Shown piece after piece: positions 9,341 to 17,905 of a stretch of DNA of 64,000 nt. This DNA is from JAJPHU01 sp035553375 (GTDB lineage: Bacteria; Planctomycetota; Planctomycetia; Gemmatales; Gemmataceae). The stretch lies in NCBI GenBank assembly GCA_035553375.1, contig DATNCY010000264.1:1-64000 (forward strand). Direction: 5' to 3'. Numbering within the stretch: the first letter of the stretch is position 1; each line of letters begins with the position of its first letter. The notes beneath the pieces were generated by a model. That model worked only from the letters and a program-made list of their open reading frames with translations. It was not told the DNA's origin and did not search any database. Both the position numbers and the translations under genes were made by a program.

Positions 9341-10513
9341 ATGAAAACTCCGCTGGTACTGTTGAACCTGCTGCATCAGCCGCTGCGGACGCTCGTGGCT
9401 CTCCTCGGCGTGGCTTTCGCGATTCTGCTCGTCTTCATGCAGCTGGGCTTCTACGGTTCCGCGGAAACCGCATCAACCACGATTTATAACGCGCTCGACT
9501 TCGATCTGGTTTTGCTCTCCAGCAATTATCTCAACACCACGCGCCCGCGCAGTTTCCCACGCAATCGTGTCTACCAGGCTCTGCAACATACCGATGTCGC
9601 CAGTGTCTCGCCCGTGTACATCGATTGGCAGACCTGGCGTATCCGCAATCGCAGCCGGCAGCGCCGCGCCATCCTGGTCATCGCCTTCAACCTGGACGAG
9701 CCGGTTTGGTTGCGCGAACGTGTTTTCCTCACGCAGCCGGCCGGCGAATGCCTGCGGCGACTGCATACACCGGATACCGTCCTCATGGACACCAGCACAC
9801 GCGATTATTTTGGACCGCGTCAGCCGGGCATCGAAACCGAACTGAATCAAACCACCGTCGAGGTTGTCGGCCAATTCACCATTGGCACCGGCTACGGCAC
9901 CGACGGCATGATCTTGACGAGCGACCGCACCTATGCTCGTCTGACTTCTCCTCAGGCGCTCGATCAACCCGCGCTGGGACTTATCAAGCTCAAACCGGAA
10001 GCGCGCAACCGTGCCGCGTCGGTGAAGAAGGATCTCGCCCGTACCCTGTACACCACGCATCCGCGCGACGAGGTCCACATTTTCACCCGCGACGAGATTG
10101 AACAGCGCGATCGCGATTACTGGATGCACCGTACCTCGGTCGGCGTCATCTTCCAGATGGGCGTATTCGTCGCCTGCATCGTCGGCGTCATCTTCGTCTA
10201 TCAGGTAATCGCCACCGACATCACCGATCATTTCGCCCAGTACGCCACCCTCAAGGCGATCGGCTACAGTCCGTGGTATCTGTCCGGCGTGGTGCTGCGG
10301 CAAGCACTGGCGCTGTCGATCCTCGGTTATGTGCCCGCTCTGCTCGTGGCTTTAGTGCTGTACGAGTTGGGCCGCGAGAAGGCCAATTTGCTTCTGTCGA
10401 TGACCTGGGAGCGAGCCGTCGGGGTGTTGGTGTTGTCGATTGCCATGTGTTCGCTGTCCGGCTTGTTGGCCCTGCGCAAGGTGAAGGCCGCCGATCCCGC
10501 GGAGTTGTTCTGA
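9341..10513 (+). CDS. DevC-type ABC exporter permease (first copy)
   Basis: A 390-residue permease of the FtsX/MacB-like class. One N-terminal membrane helix (residues about 16-38) is followed by a large extracytoplasmic domain and three C-terminal helices. The ending LSGLLALRKVKAADPAELF and the segment FAQYATLKAIGYSPWYL are typical of DevC. The start at 9341 follows AAAGG with a 6-nt gap; the frame upstream runs into the palindromic repeat. It is followed after one base by a second, clearly related permease, suggesting a heterodimeric transmembrane core rather than a homodimer. Confidence 0.85.
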   Translation: MKTPLVLLNLLHQPLRTLVALLGVAFAILLVFMQLGFYGSAETASTTIYNALDFDLVLLSSNYLNTTRPRSFPRNRVYQALQHTDVASVSPVYIDWQTWRIRNRSRQRRAILVIAFNLDEPVWLRERVFLTQPAGECLRRLHTPDTVLMDTSTRDYFGPRQPGIETELNQTTVEVVGQFTIGTGYGTDGMILTSDRTYARLTSPQALDQPALGLIKLKPEARNRAASVKKDLARTLYTTHPRDEVHIFTRDEIEQRDRDYWMHRTSVGVIFQMGVFVACIVGVIFVYQVIATDITDHFAQYATLKAIGYSPWYLSGVVLRQALALSILGYVPALLVALVLYELGREKANLLLSMTWERAVGVLVLSIAMCSLSGLLALRKVKAADPAELF

Positions 10514-10514
10514 T

Positions 10515-11696
10515 ATGTTGCCCTTCACTCGTGTTCCGCTGGCCTGGCTCAACCTCACGCACGACAAGCGCCGTCTCATCGTCCGCGCGCTCGGCGTCGC
10601 CTTCGCCGTCTTCCTCATGTTCGTCGAACTGGGATTTTGGAACGCCCTGCTCGACGCCTCGGTCGAATTGATCGAGCAGTTCAACGGCGAACTCATCCTC
10701 GTCAGCAAAGCCCACTACGCGATGGCCGTTAAGGAACAGTTCACTTGCCGCCGTCTGGCGCAGGCGCGCATGGCTCCCGGCGTGCGGGCCGCCTTCCCGG
10801 TTTATCTCGAATATACCTCATCTTTCTGGAAGGACACCGGCTCTCCGGAGCCGAGACGATCCAGCAGCCATCCCATCCGCGTTATCGCCTTCGATCCCGA
10901 TCAACCCGTGTTGGCCAATCCCGCCGTCAACGCCCATCGCGGCGATCTCAAGATCCTCTTCAACGTCCTGCTGGACACGAAATCCAAGCGCGAATACGGT
11001 GAAATCGAGGCGGGCATCGACCGCGAGTTGGCTCAGCAAAGGATTCATGTGGCCGACACCTTTACGCTGGGCACCAACTTCGCCTGTGACGGCAGCGTGA
11101 TTATGAGCGATTTGACCTACGCCGAACTATTTCCCAATGAGTTGTCGCCCGATGCCACGCTTCGCCTGGCCGACGTGGGCGTGATCCAGCTCAAACCAGG
11201 CACCGATGTCGAGACCGCTCGCCGCGCCGTCCGCGAGGTATTGCCCGACGACGTGGCCGTTTACACCAAGGACGAGTTCAGCGACATCGAGAAAAAATAT
11301 TGGCAAAACGCCACGCCGATCGGCTTCATTTTCCAGTTCGGTTTGTGCATGGGTTTCATCGTCGGCGGCGTCATCTGCTACCAGATTATTTCGACGGACG
11401 TATCCGAGCATCTGGCCGAGTTCGCCACCCTCAAGGCCATCGGCTATCACAACCGTTATCTAAATTGGACGGTGCTGCGCGAGTCGTTGTGGCTGGCCAT
11501 GCTCGGCTTCGTTCCAGGACTGGGGCTGAGTTGGCTGCTGTATCGCGCCCTGGATGCGTGGGTGGGGCTGCCTATGTATCTTACCCCTTTACGTATCCTA
11601 CTAATCTTCAGTATGACCGCGATCATGTGCGTGCTATCCGGCTTGCTGGCCTTGCGCAAGGTACGGACGGCCGATCCCGCGGAGGTGTTCGGATGA
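10515..11696 (+). CDS. DevC-type ABC exporter permease (second copy)
   Basis: A 393-residue paralogue of the preceding gene with the same layout: N-terminal helix (KRRLIVRALGVAFAVFLMF), extracytoplasmic domain, three C-terminal helices, and the shared motifs LAEFATLKAIGYHNRYL and LSGLLALRKVRTADPAEVFG. The two copies probably arose by tandem duplication and have diverged strongly in the extracytoplasmic domain. Start and stop are tightly coupled: one base separates it from the upstream permease, and its TGA overlaps the ATG of the ATPase gene. Confidence 0.85.
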   Translation: MLPFTRVPLAWLNLTHDKRRLIVRALGVAFAVFLMFVELGFWNALLDASVELIEQFNGELILVSKAHYAMAVKEQFTCRRLAQARMAPGVRAAFPVYLEYTSSFWKDTGSPEPRRSSSHPIRVIAFDPDQPVLANPAVNAHRGDLKILFNVLLDTKSKREYGEIEAGIDRELAQQRIHVADTFTLGTNFACDGSVIMSDLTYAELFPNELSPDATLRLADVGVIQLKPGTDVETARRAVREVLPDDVAVYTKDEFSDIEKKYWQNATPIGFIFQFGLCMGFIVGGVICYQIISTDVSEHLAEFATLKAIGYHNRYLNWTVLRESLWLAMLGFVPGLGLSWLLYRALDAWVGLPMYLTPLRILLIFSMTAIMCVLSGLLALRKVRTADPAEVFG

Positions 11697-12838
11697 GTAC
11701 CGCGACTGCTGCTCCGCATGCCCCCTCATCGAGTCTCCGGCAGGGTCCACCGGCCATCCGCGTGGACCATCTCAATCATTGGTATGGCGAGACGGTGGAG
11801 ACACGCAAACAGGTTCTGTTCGACAACCACCTGGAGGTCGCGCCGGGCGAGATCGTCATCATGACGGGGCCATCCGGTTCGGGGAAGACGACGCTGCTCT
11901 CACTGCTGGGCGCGCTGCGCACGGTGCAGGACGGCGAAGTCGAAGTTCTGGGGCGAAATATCAGCAGGTTGAGCGTCAAGGAACTGGTCGGCGTTCGCCG
12001 CGACATCGGCTTCATTTTCCAGGCTCACAATCTATTTGCCTCGCTGACCGCCTTGCAGAACGTGAAGATGGCCTTGGAATTGAAGGAATCGGATCGAACG
12101 CGCATCCGCGAGCGGGCCGTCGAGGTGTTGACCTCGCTGGGCTTGCAGGAGCGTATCGACTACAAGCCCAGCCGGCTGTCCGGTGGCCAGAAACAGCGCG
12201 TGGCCATCGCGCGCGCCCTGGCCAACCGTCCGAAGCTGATCCTCGCCGACGAACCCACGGCGGCGCTCGACGAAGCGAGCGGCCGCGATGTCGTCAACCT
12301 GCTCAAAAAATTGTCTCAGGAGGAAGGCTGCACCAGCCTCATCGTGACGCACGACAACCGCATTCTCGATGTCGCCGACCGCATCATCAGCATGGTCAAC
12401 GGCCGAATCAAATCGAATGTACTCATTCAAGAAGAGATCGAGATTTGCGAGTTCCTCAAGGAGTGCGACGTGTTCTCGCGTCTGACGACAAGCACGCTGA
12501 CCAACATCGCCGAGGCGATGGAGAAGGAACGTCATCCAACCGGGACGGTGATTATTCGCCAAGGCGACGAAGGCGACAAATTCTATCTGTTAAAGAGCGG
12601 AATCGTGGATGTAATCGTCAATCAGGGTCAGGCGGATGAATCGAAGGTGGCGACGTTGAGCAAGGGCCAGTTTTTCGGTGAAACGGCCTTGCTGACGGGA
12701 GCGCCACGTAACGCCACGGTCGTGGCGCGGCAAGACGTGGCGGTTTATACGCTGGACAAGCCTCATTTCCGGGCGGCGATCGCTTCCAGCGAGCCATTCC
12801 GCAAGGAACTGGAAAAGATTCTCTTCCAGCGGCAGTAA
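11693..12838 (+). CDS. DevA-type ABC exporter ATPase fused to a cyclic-nucleotide-binding domain
   Basis: A 381-residue protein. Residues about 20-245 are an ABC ATPase with Walker A GPSGSGKTT, signature LSGGQKQR, Walker B LILADEPTAALD and an H-loop in IVTHDNR. Residues about 255-381 are a cNMP-binding (CAP-like) domain with the roll and phosphate-binding cassette (GQFFGETALLTGAPRNATVVA). The start ATG overlaps the TGA of the permease (ATGA), which sets the start; the frame is open much further upstream but that part is a shadow of the permease. DevA/LolD-type ATPases normally end after the nucleotide-binding domain, so the fusion suggests ligand-gated export. Confidence 0.9.
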   Translation: MSTATAAPHAPSSSLRQGPPAIRVDHLNHWYGETVETRKQVLFDNHLEVAPGEIVIMTGPSGSGKTTLLSLLGALRTVQDGEVEVLGRNISRLSVKELVGVRRDIGFIFQAHNLFASLTALQNVKMALELKESDRTRIRERAVEVLTSLGLQERIDYKPSRLSGGQKQRVAIARALANRPKLILADEPTAALDEASGRDVVNLLKKLSQEEGCTSLIVTHDNRILDVADRIISMVNGRIKSNVLIQEEIEICEFLKECDVFSRLTTSTLTNIAEAMEKERHPTGTVIIRQGDEGDKFYLLKSGIVDVIVNQGQADESKVATLSKGQFFGETALLTGAPRNATVVARQDVAVYTLDKPHFRAAIASSEPFRKELEKILFQRQ

Positions 12839-12886
12839 ATGGCTTCGATTGGCGATGGAGAAGAGAGGATTGAGAGACAGTTGTGT

Positions 12887-15253
12887 TTACTTCTCCTCCG
12901 TGACTCGCCATTTCAGCACACCGCCCGAGAACTTCGCTTGGAGTTTCACTTCCAGCCGCAGTTCGCGCGTCGTCACCGGCTCGAACGCCACCTTGTTAAA
13001 CTGATCGAGCGCTGTGCCATAGTGTTCGTCCTTGAGTAATTTCACCGGCTTCCACTCCTTGCCGTCCAGCCACAGCAACCGCCATTCGGCCGGCACCCGA
13101 CATGCGCCGACGCCCGTATCGTCGAACCAGTACACGGACGATGCCGACAACGTGCGTGGCTTCGCGCTTCGATACGACAGCCATTCGACGCTGCCGTGAT
13201 GGTCCCACCACGTCATGCGGCGGATAGCGTGATCCTTCGACGATTTCGGCACCTCGCCGTCATTAAGCGTTTCCAGCGTGTCGGTCGGATTGAGATGAGA
13301 AGCGCGGATGCGTAGGCCGTTGACGAGCGCCCCATCTTCGCCGGGAACCTCGGCGCGTTCCGGCGTCTCGGCCAGCCAGACGAGCATCGGCCCCGACTTG
13401 CGATTGTCCCAGGCGAAGTAGGGCACCGCGCGAATTGTCACCGGCTTCGTCTCCCATTTTTCGCCCGGCCGCGACACCGCCAGCGCCCGACCCGAGACAA
13501 TCACGACGCCGCCAAGAACATCCTTGTCGAATTTCGCCGACAGTTTCGCGCCCCTCGGTAAACACAAGTTGCGCACGCTGCCGCCGTTGTCCACGCCTTC
13601 CACACAGTAAACCATCGGCCCACGCTGGAGCGCTACTCGGCCGACATCGGCTTTGACACGCGGATCGGCATGCACGCGCTCAACCGGCATTGGCAGGGAC
13701 AAGCGAATGACATCGCCGGCCTTCCACGTCCGCGTCAGGCGAACATAGCCGTGATCCACCGCCGCCGCTGTCCTCGCGCCATTGATCGTCAGGCTCGGCT
13801 CCATGCGGCACCAACCGGGAATGCGCAGATTCACGTCGAACGCGAAACTTCTCTCCGGTTCGACGACGATTTCAATATCGCCATCCCACGGATATTTCGT
13901 CTTCTCGGTCAGACTCACCTTGCCATCCTTCAGCGGAATAATCGTATGGTTGCCCATGTACAGCACCGACCAAATGGCATTGTCGCGCTGCGCCCACACA
14001 CGCTCGCCCATGCCGGGGATGTAGCGAACGATGTTGGTCGGACAGCACGAGCAACCGAACCATTCTTCGCGATGATGCCGGCCGACGCTGCCCAGCGGAT
14101 TGACATAGAAAAAGCGATCGCCGCTCAGCGATACGCCGGACAACAAACCGTTATAGACCTCGCGCTCCAGCACATCGGCGTACGAGCCGTCGCCGCTCAT
14201 TAAAAACATGCGGTGATTCCACAGCGCCATGCCGATCGCGGCGCACGTTTCGGCGTAGGCCGAATCGTTGGGCAGATCGTAGGGCACGGTGAAGCCTTCA
14301 TTGCTGGCCGACGGCCCAATGCCGCCGGTGACGTACATCTTGCGATCGACGACATCGTGCCAGATGTTCGTGATGGCGCTCAGCAACGCCTTATCGCCGG
14401 TGATGCCGGCCATGTCCGCCATGCCGCAATAAAGATACATCGCGCGCACGGCATGGCCGGCGACCTCGTTTTGTTCGCGGATCGGCTTATGATCCTGGGC
14501 GTATTCGCCGAACAGCCGCCGTTTGTCCTTGTGGCCGCGCGTGTCGAGGAAGAACTGAGCCAGTTTCAGATAACGCTCTTGTTTCGTCGCCCGGTATAGC
14601 TTCACCAGGGCCAGTTCGATCTCCTCATGGCCGGACGTATCGACCTTCTTGCCGGGACCGAACGTGTGGTCGATGTGGTCGGCCAGCTTGATCGCCACGT
14701 CGAGCAGCTTGCGCTTGCCCGTCGCCTGCTGGTAGGCGACGGCCGCCTCGATGAGATGACCGGCGCAGTAGAGTTCATGGCCGTACTGGATGTTCTTCCA
14801 ACGCCCGTCGGGTTTGACCAGGGTGAAATAGGTGTTCAAATAGCCGTCCGGTTGCTGAGCGGCGGCGATCTTATCGATGATGGCATCGGTTCGCTTTTCC
14901 AGTTCGGCGTCGCGCTGACTGCTCAACGTGTAGGCGATGCCTTCGATCACCTTGTACAGATCGGAGTCGTCGAACAGCAGTCCCTTGTGCTTGCCCTCTA
15001 CGAGTTTGCCGGCGATGGCGAAGTTACGGATACGCCCAGTGATTTCGCACTGGTGCAGGTTCGCTTCGATGGTCGCGGTCCGGTTGGCGTGGATGTGTTT
15101 GCTCCAAAAGCCATCCGTAATGTGGACATCCTGAAAGGGTACCGCTTGTAGGGGCGGGGTTATCCCGCCCTTATCGTCCGCGTGTATGGTGTGTGAAGTC
15201 AGTCCGACAACGGCGACCGCGATCAACCATCTAAAGTGAAACCATCGGCCCAT
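12887..15253 (-). CDS. secreted GH127-type beta-L-arabinofuranosidase-like glycoside hydrolase
   Basis: A 788-residue protein with a signal peptide (LIAVAVVGLTSHTIHA). The body matches the GH127 (DUF1680) fold: FQDVHITDGFWSKHI near the N-terminus, an alpha/alpha barrel, LEREVYNGLLSG (around residue 363, with the zinc-site glutamate region) and the zinc-binding cysteine cluster WFGCSCCPTN (around residue 401). The cysteines of this cluster supply metal ligands and the nucleophile in the characterised bifidobacterial enzyme. The substrate is probably terminal beta-L-arabinofuranose, but the family also contains other specificities. It is the last gene of a three-gene minus-strand operon, 29 bases after the SDR. 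Confidence 0.88.
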   Translation of the reverse strand: MGRWFHFRWLIAVAVVGLTSHTIHADDKGGITPPLQAVPFQDVHITDGFWSKHIHANRTATIEANLHQCEITGRIRNFAIAGKLVEGKHKGLLFDDSDLYKVIEGIAYTLSSQRDAELEKRTDAIIDKIAAAQQPDGYLNTYFTLVKPDGRWKNIQYGHELYCAGHLIEAAVAYQQATGKRKLLDVAIKLADHIDHTFGPGKKVDTSGHEEIELALVKLYRATKQERYLKLAQFFLDTRGHKDKRRLFGEYAQDHKPIREQNEVAGHAVRAMYLYCGMADMAGITGDKALLSAITNIWHDVVDRKMYVTGGIGPSASNEGFTVPYDLPNDSAYAETCAAIGMALWNHRMFLMSGDGSYADVLEREVYNGLLSGVSLSGDRFFYVNPLGSVGRHHREEWFGCSCCPTNIVRYIPGMGERVWAQRDNAIWSVLYMGNHTIIPLKDGKVSLTEKTKYPWDGDIEIVVEPERSFAFDVNLRIPGWCRMEPSLTINGARTAAAVDHGYVRLTRTWKAGDVIRLSLPMPVERVHADPRVKADVGRVALQRGPMVYCVEGVDNGGSVRNLCLPRGAKLSAKFDKDVLGGVVIVSGRALAVSRPGEKWETKPVTIRAVPYFAWDNRKSGPMLVWLAETPERAEVPGEDGALVNGLRIRASHLNPTDTLETLNDGEVPKSSKDHAIRRMTWWDHHGSVEWLSYRSAKPRTLSASSVYWFDDTGVGACRVPAEWRLLWLDGKEWKPVKLLKDEHYGTALDQFNKVAFEPVTTRELRLEVKLQAKFSGGVLKWRVTEEK

Positions 15254-15282
15254 GTGCGTATCTCCTTGGTGACAGCCTTATG

Positions 15283-16089
15283 TCAGCGGCTTAACAGTCC
15301 GGCATCAAGAACGAATTGCGAGCCGGTGATGAATCGCGCCTTATCGGACACGAGGTAGACGACGGCGGCGGCCACATCTTCCGGCTCGATCCACGGCGCG
15401 GCCAGCAAGTTTCCCGCCGAGCGCTCGGCAATTTCGCGCGTCGTCGCGCCCTCCAGAGCTGCCAAGCCATCGTTCATCGGCGTGTTGACGCCCGTTGGAT
15501 GCAGCGACACGACGCGGATGTTATAAGGGGCCAACTCGATCGCCCATGATTTCGTCAAGCCGACCAGCCCCCATTTCGACGCCGCGTAATGGCTCAAGCG
15601 CGCCATGCCGCGCAACCCCGCCACCGAGGAATTGTTGATGATGACGCCCGCCTTGCGCGCGATCATGTGCGGAATCACCCGCCGCGCCATCAACCACGCC
15701 CCCTTGAGATTGATGTCGAGCATGGCGTCCCACGCTTCCTCCGTCAACTCGTGGGCCAGCCCATAGGCGCAGATGCCGGCGTTGTTAAACAGAATATCGA
15801 TTCGGCCCAGATGGGCGATTGTCTCACTTACCGCCGCTGACACCGCATTGTCATCGCGCACATCGGCGGCGAACGCCAGACATTCGACGCCGAGTTGCCG
15901 GCATTCCTCCGCCAGCGTGTCGAGCGCCTGCGGCGAACCGAGAGCGTAGCCCGGATAGCTGAGCGTGCGGGCCACGTCCAGCGCCGCGATGTGAACGCCT
16001 TCACGCGCCAGAGCCAATGCCGTCGCCCGTCCTTGCCCGTGGGCGGCACCCGTAATCAGGGCGACACGGCCCGCCATTTCGTTCGCCAT
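15283..16089 (-). CDS. SDR-family NAD(P)-dependent oxidoreductase, mycofactocin-type insertion
   Basis: A 268-residue short-chain dehydrogenase: cofactor motif TGAAHGQG, NNAG at about residue 90, catalytic Ser in NNSSVAG and YAASK. After the second beta strand it carries an insertion (LSYPGYALGSPQALDTLAEE), the feature that marks the mycofactocin-coupled SDRs, which hold NAD tightly and pass electrons to mycofactocin. No mycofactocin biosynthesis gene is in this window, so the link is only by resemblance. Its start is 3 bases after the stop of the carboxymuconolactone-decarboxylase-like gene, so the two are translated together. Confidence 0.85.
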   Translation of the reverse strand: MANEMAGRVALITGAAHGQGRATALALAREGVHIAALDVARTLSYPGYALGSPQALDTLAEECRQLGVECLAFAADVRDDNAVSAAVSETIAHLGRIDILFNNAGICAYGLAHELTEEAWDAMLDINLKGAWLMARRVIPHMIARKAGVIINNSSVAGLRGMARLSHYAASKWGLVGLTKSWAIELAPYNIRVVSLHPTGVNTPMNDGLAALEGATTREIAERSAGNLLAAPWIEPEDVAAAVVYLVSDKARFITGSQFVLDAGLLSR

Positions 16090-16092
16090 CGC

Positions 16093-16626
16093 TTAAAGCT
16101 CCCCGCTCGCTTTGAACGGCTGCAAATACTCATCGAGGTCCACCTTCAGCGCGTTGTTGACAAGATTGGTGGCGATCATCAGCCCGCCAAAGGCGGTTAA
16201 CGTGACAATCTGCGCCGGTTCCAGAAACCGCGCCAGCCGCCCATACAATTCGTCGGACACACCATTGGGATCGCGTGCCAGCTGACGGCCATAATCGACC
16301 ACGGCTTGCGCGCGTTCGTCCAGCACCAGCGCATCGGGGTTGTCGCCCGCCTCGATGAGGATGCGTCGAAAGAACGTCGAGCAAATCAGGCAATCCGTCT
16401 GTGTCGAGACGGCGTGGGCAAATAGCGTGGTCAGCCGTTCGCCCAGAAACGCCCGCGCCGCGTCGCGCAGCGGATACCACTGCATGAGCGCATGCAGCGC
16501 CACCGGCGAATGAGCCAGGGTGCGTTTCATATTGGTGACGCGCCCGCCGGCGGCGACTTGGTGATCGAGTTCGAGACGCGCGGCGGGTTCTGCTTGCTCG
16601 TGTTCCAGCGGCCGAATGCGAGCCAT
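16093..16626 (-). CDS. carboxymuconolactone-decarboxylase / AhpD-like protein
   Basis: A 177-residue protein of the CMD superfamily: a helical bundle with a TDCLICSTFF segment holding a CxxC pair like that of AhpD-type alkylhydroperoxidases, and a C-terminal FGGLMIATNLVNNAL helix. The histidine that usually follows the second cysteine in AhpD is absent, so peroxidase chemistry is uncertain. The start at 16626 is set by AGGAG eight bases upstream. It is the first gene of the operon with the SDR and GH127 genes. Confidence 0.75.
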   Translation of the reverse strand: MARIRPLEHEQAEPAARLELDHQVAAGGRVTNMKRTLAHSPVALHALMQWYPLRDAARAFLGERLTTLFAHAVSTQTDCLICSTFFRRILIEAGDNPDALVLDERAQAVVDYGRQLARDPNGVSDELYGRLARFLEPAQIVTLTAFGGLMIATNLVNNALKVDLDEYLQPFKASGEL

Positions 16627-16685
16627 GCGGCGTTCTCCTATCCTGATGGCGACTTGCTCCCATGATTCCAGATGGGACGACAAAG

Positions 16686-16847
16686 TCAATCGTTCGGACA
16701 GCTACGAAAACCAGTTCGTCCCTCCGGCACACGTCCAGGCCGGACGGATAGGCGGAGCGCGCATAGCCCGTCGAGGACCAGCGCACTCTTGCCGCAGCCA
16801 GTCGGCCCGGTGAGAATCCGTGCCTGCGCGAACGTCTCGACTATCAT
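16686..16847 (-). pseudogene. possible remnant of a P-loop NTPase (MiaA-like N-terminus)
   Basis: A 53-residue frame whose start, MIVETFAQARILTGPTGCGK followed by SALVLD, resembles the Walker A start of tRNA dimethylallyltransferase (MiaA). After SALVLD the sequence loses resemblance and soon stops. No ribosome site precedes it. It is either a decayed gene fragment or a chance P-loop; there is no other candidate in this 300-base gap. Confidence 0.3.
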
Positions 16848-16934
16848 GAGCAAGAGAGGATAGAGAAGCCGGTTTGCCTGGGACACTATCCTCTGTGTAA
16901 CCAAGAGCCAGCTGTCCAGCAAGGAATCGCTTCC

Positions 16935-17390
16935 ATGCCACGCTTTGAGATGATCGAAACCCTGGCCGCGCCGCTGTCGCGTGTCTTCGACTTCTTCAGC
17001 CGCCCCGCCAATCTGGTGAAGATTTCTCCTCCCGAACTCCACTTTCAGCTACTGAGCGGGCCCGAGCAATTGCATCTGAGCGCTCGCGTCACCTTGCAAG
17101 GCCGTCGCTGGGGGCTGTCGCAGCGCTTCGTCAACGAGGTGACAATCTGGGAACCGGAACTGCGCTTCGTCGATGAACAGCGCGAAGGTCCCTTCAAAAA
17201 ATGGATTCACACCCACCAGTTCGAGGTGTTGGCCGACGGCGGCACGCGCGTGATGGATCGCATTGACTATGAGACGCCCGGCGGCATGCTGGGGTTCGTC
17301 ATCACCGCCAAGGCGGTGGAACGCGATTTGAAGTGGATTTTCGAGTATCGCCGCGAGAAGCTGATGGAATTGCTCAACGGTCAAGCGTGA
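16935..17390 (+). CDS. SRPBCC (START/Bet v1-like) ligand-binding protein
   Basis: A 151-residue protein of the SRPBCC superfamily, COG4276-like. The N-terminus FEMIETLAAPLSRVFDFFSR-PANLVKISPP is the usual start; the long C-terminal helix ends with FEYRREKLMELL. Such proteins bind hydrophobic ligands; the ligand here is unknown. No signal peptide is seen, so it is cytoplasmic. It is followed after 17 bases by the deaminase gene and the two are probably one transcript. Confidence 0.8.
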   Translation: MPRFEMIETLAAPLSRVFDFFSRPANLVKISPPELHFQLLSGPEQLHLSARVTLQGRRWGLSQRFVNEVTIWEPELRFVDEQREGPFKKWIHTHQFEVLADGGTRVMDRIDYETPGGMLGFVITAKAVERDLKWIFEYRREKLMELLNGQA

Positions 17391-17407
17391 CATCTTCAGG
17401 AGTACGC

Positions 17408-17905
17408 ATGGCGAACCCACTCGATCACGGACGATACATGCGGCGCGCCATCGAATTGGCCCGCCAAGTCCCGGAGCTGCCTTTCGGTGCCGTGATCGTC
17501 CACGGCAATACGGGCGATGTCATCGCCGAGGGGTTCAACCGCTCTGCGGAGAATCCCACCTGGCACGGCGAGATCGACGCGCTCAATCAGTGCGCCCGCG
17601 TCCATCCGGGCATCGACTGGTCGCCGTTGGTGCTGTACACCACGGCTGAGCCGTGTCCCATGTGCGCGTCGGCCATTCTCTGGGCCGGCCTGCGCGCGAT
17701 CGTTTTCGGCTCGTCGATCCCTTATTTGCAGAGCCTGGGATGGTGGCAAATTGACCTCCGCGCCGAGGAAGTGCTGCGGCAAGCCCCGTTTCGTTCGTGT
17801 CAACTTGTGGGCGGCGTTCTTGAAAGCGAATGCAATGCGCTGTTTGTCCAAGCAGGCCAGCGGTGGCGTGGCCGCCTCAATGCAGGCGAAGAGACTGGGA
17901 ATTAG
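17408..17905 (+). CDS. nucleoside/guanine-type deaminase (CDA fold)
   Basis: A 165-residue zinc-dependent deaminase. The zinc site is HGE (in TWHGEIDAL) plus PCPMCASAILWAG; most relatives have HAE, so the Ala-to-Gly change is unusual but keeps the His ligand and the catalytic Glu. The family deaminates free purine or pyrimidine bases and nucleosides; tRNA-specific TadA is less likely given the sequence around the active site. The start at 17408 follows AGGAG. The stop overlaps that of the convergent membrane-protein gene by a few bases. Confidence 0.85.
   Translation: MANPLDHGRYMRRAIELARQVPELPFGAVIVHGNTGDVIAEGFNRSAENPTWHGEIDALNQCARVHPGIDWSPLVLYTTAEPCPMCASAILWAGLRAIVFGSSIPYLQSLGWWQIDLRAEEVLRQAPFRSCQLVGGVLESECNALFVQAGQRWRGRLNAGEETGN

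Noticed and set aside
12839..13039. 66-residue plus-strand frame after the exporter operon
   Set aside because: Overlaps the end of the GH127 gene on the opposite strand and has no ribosome site.
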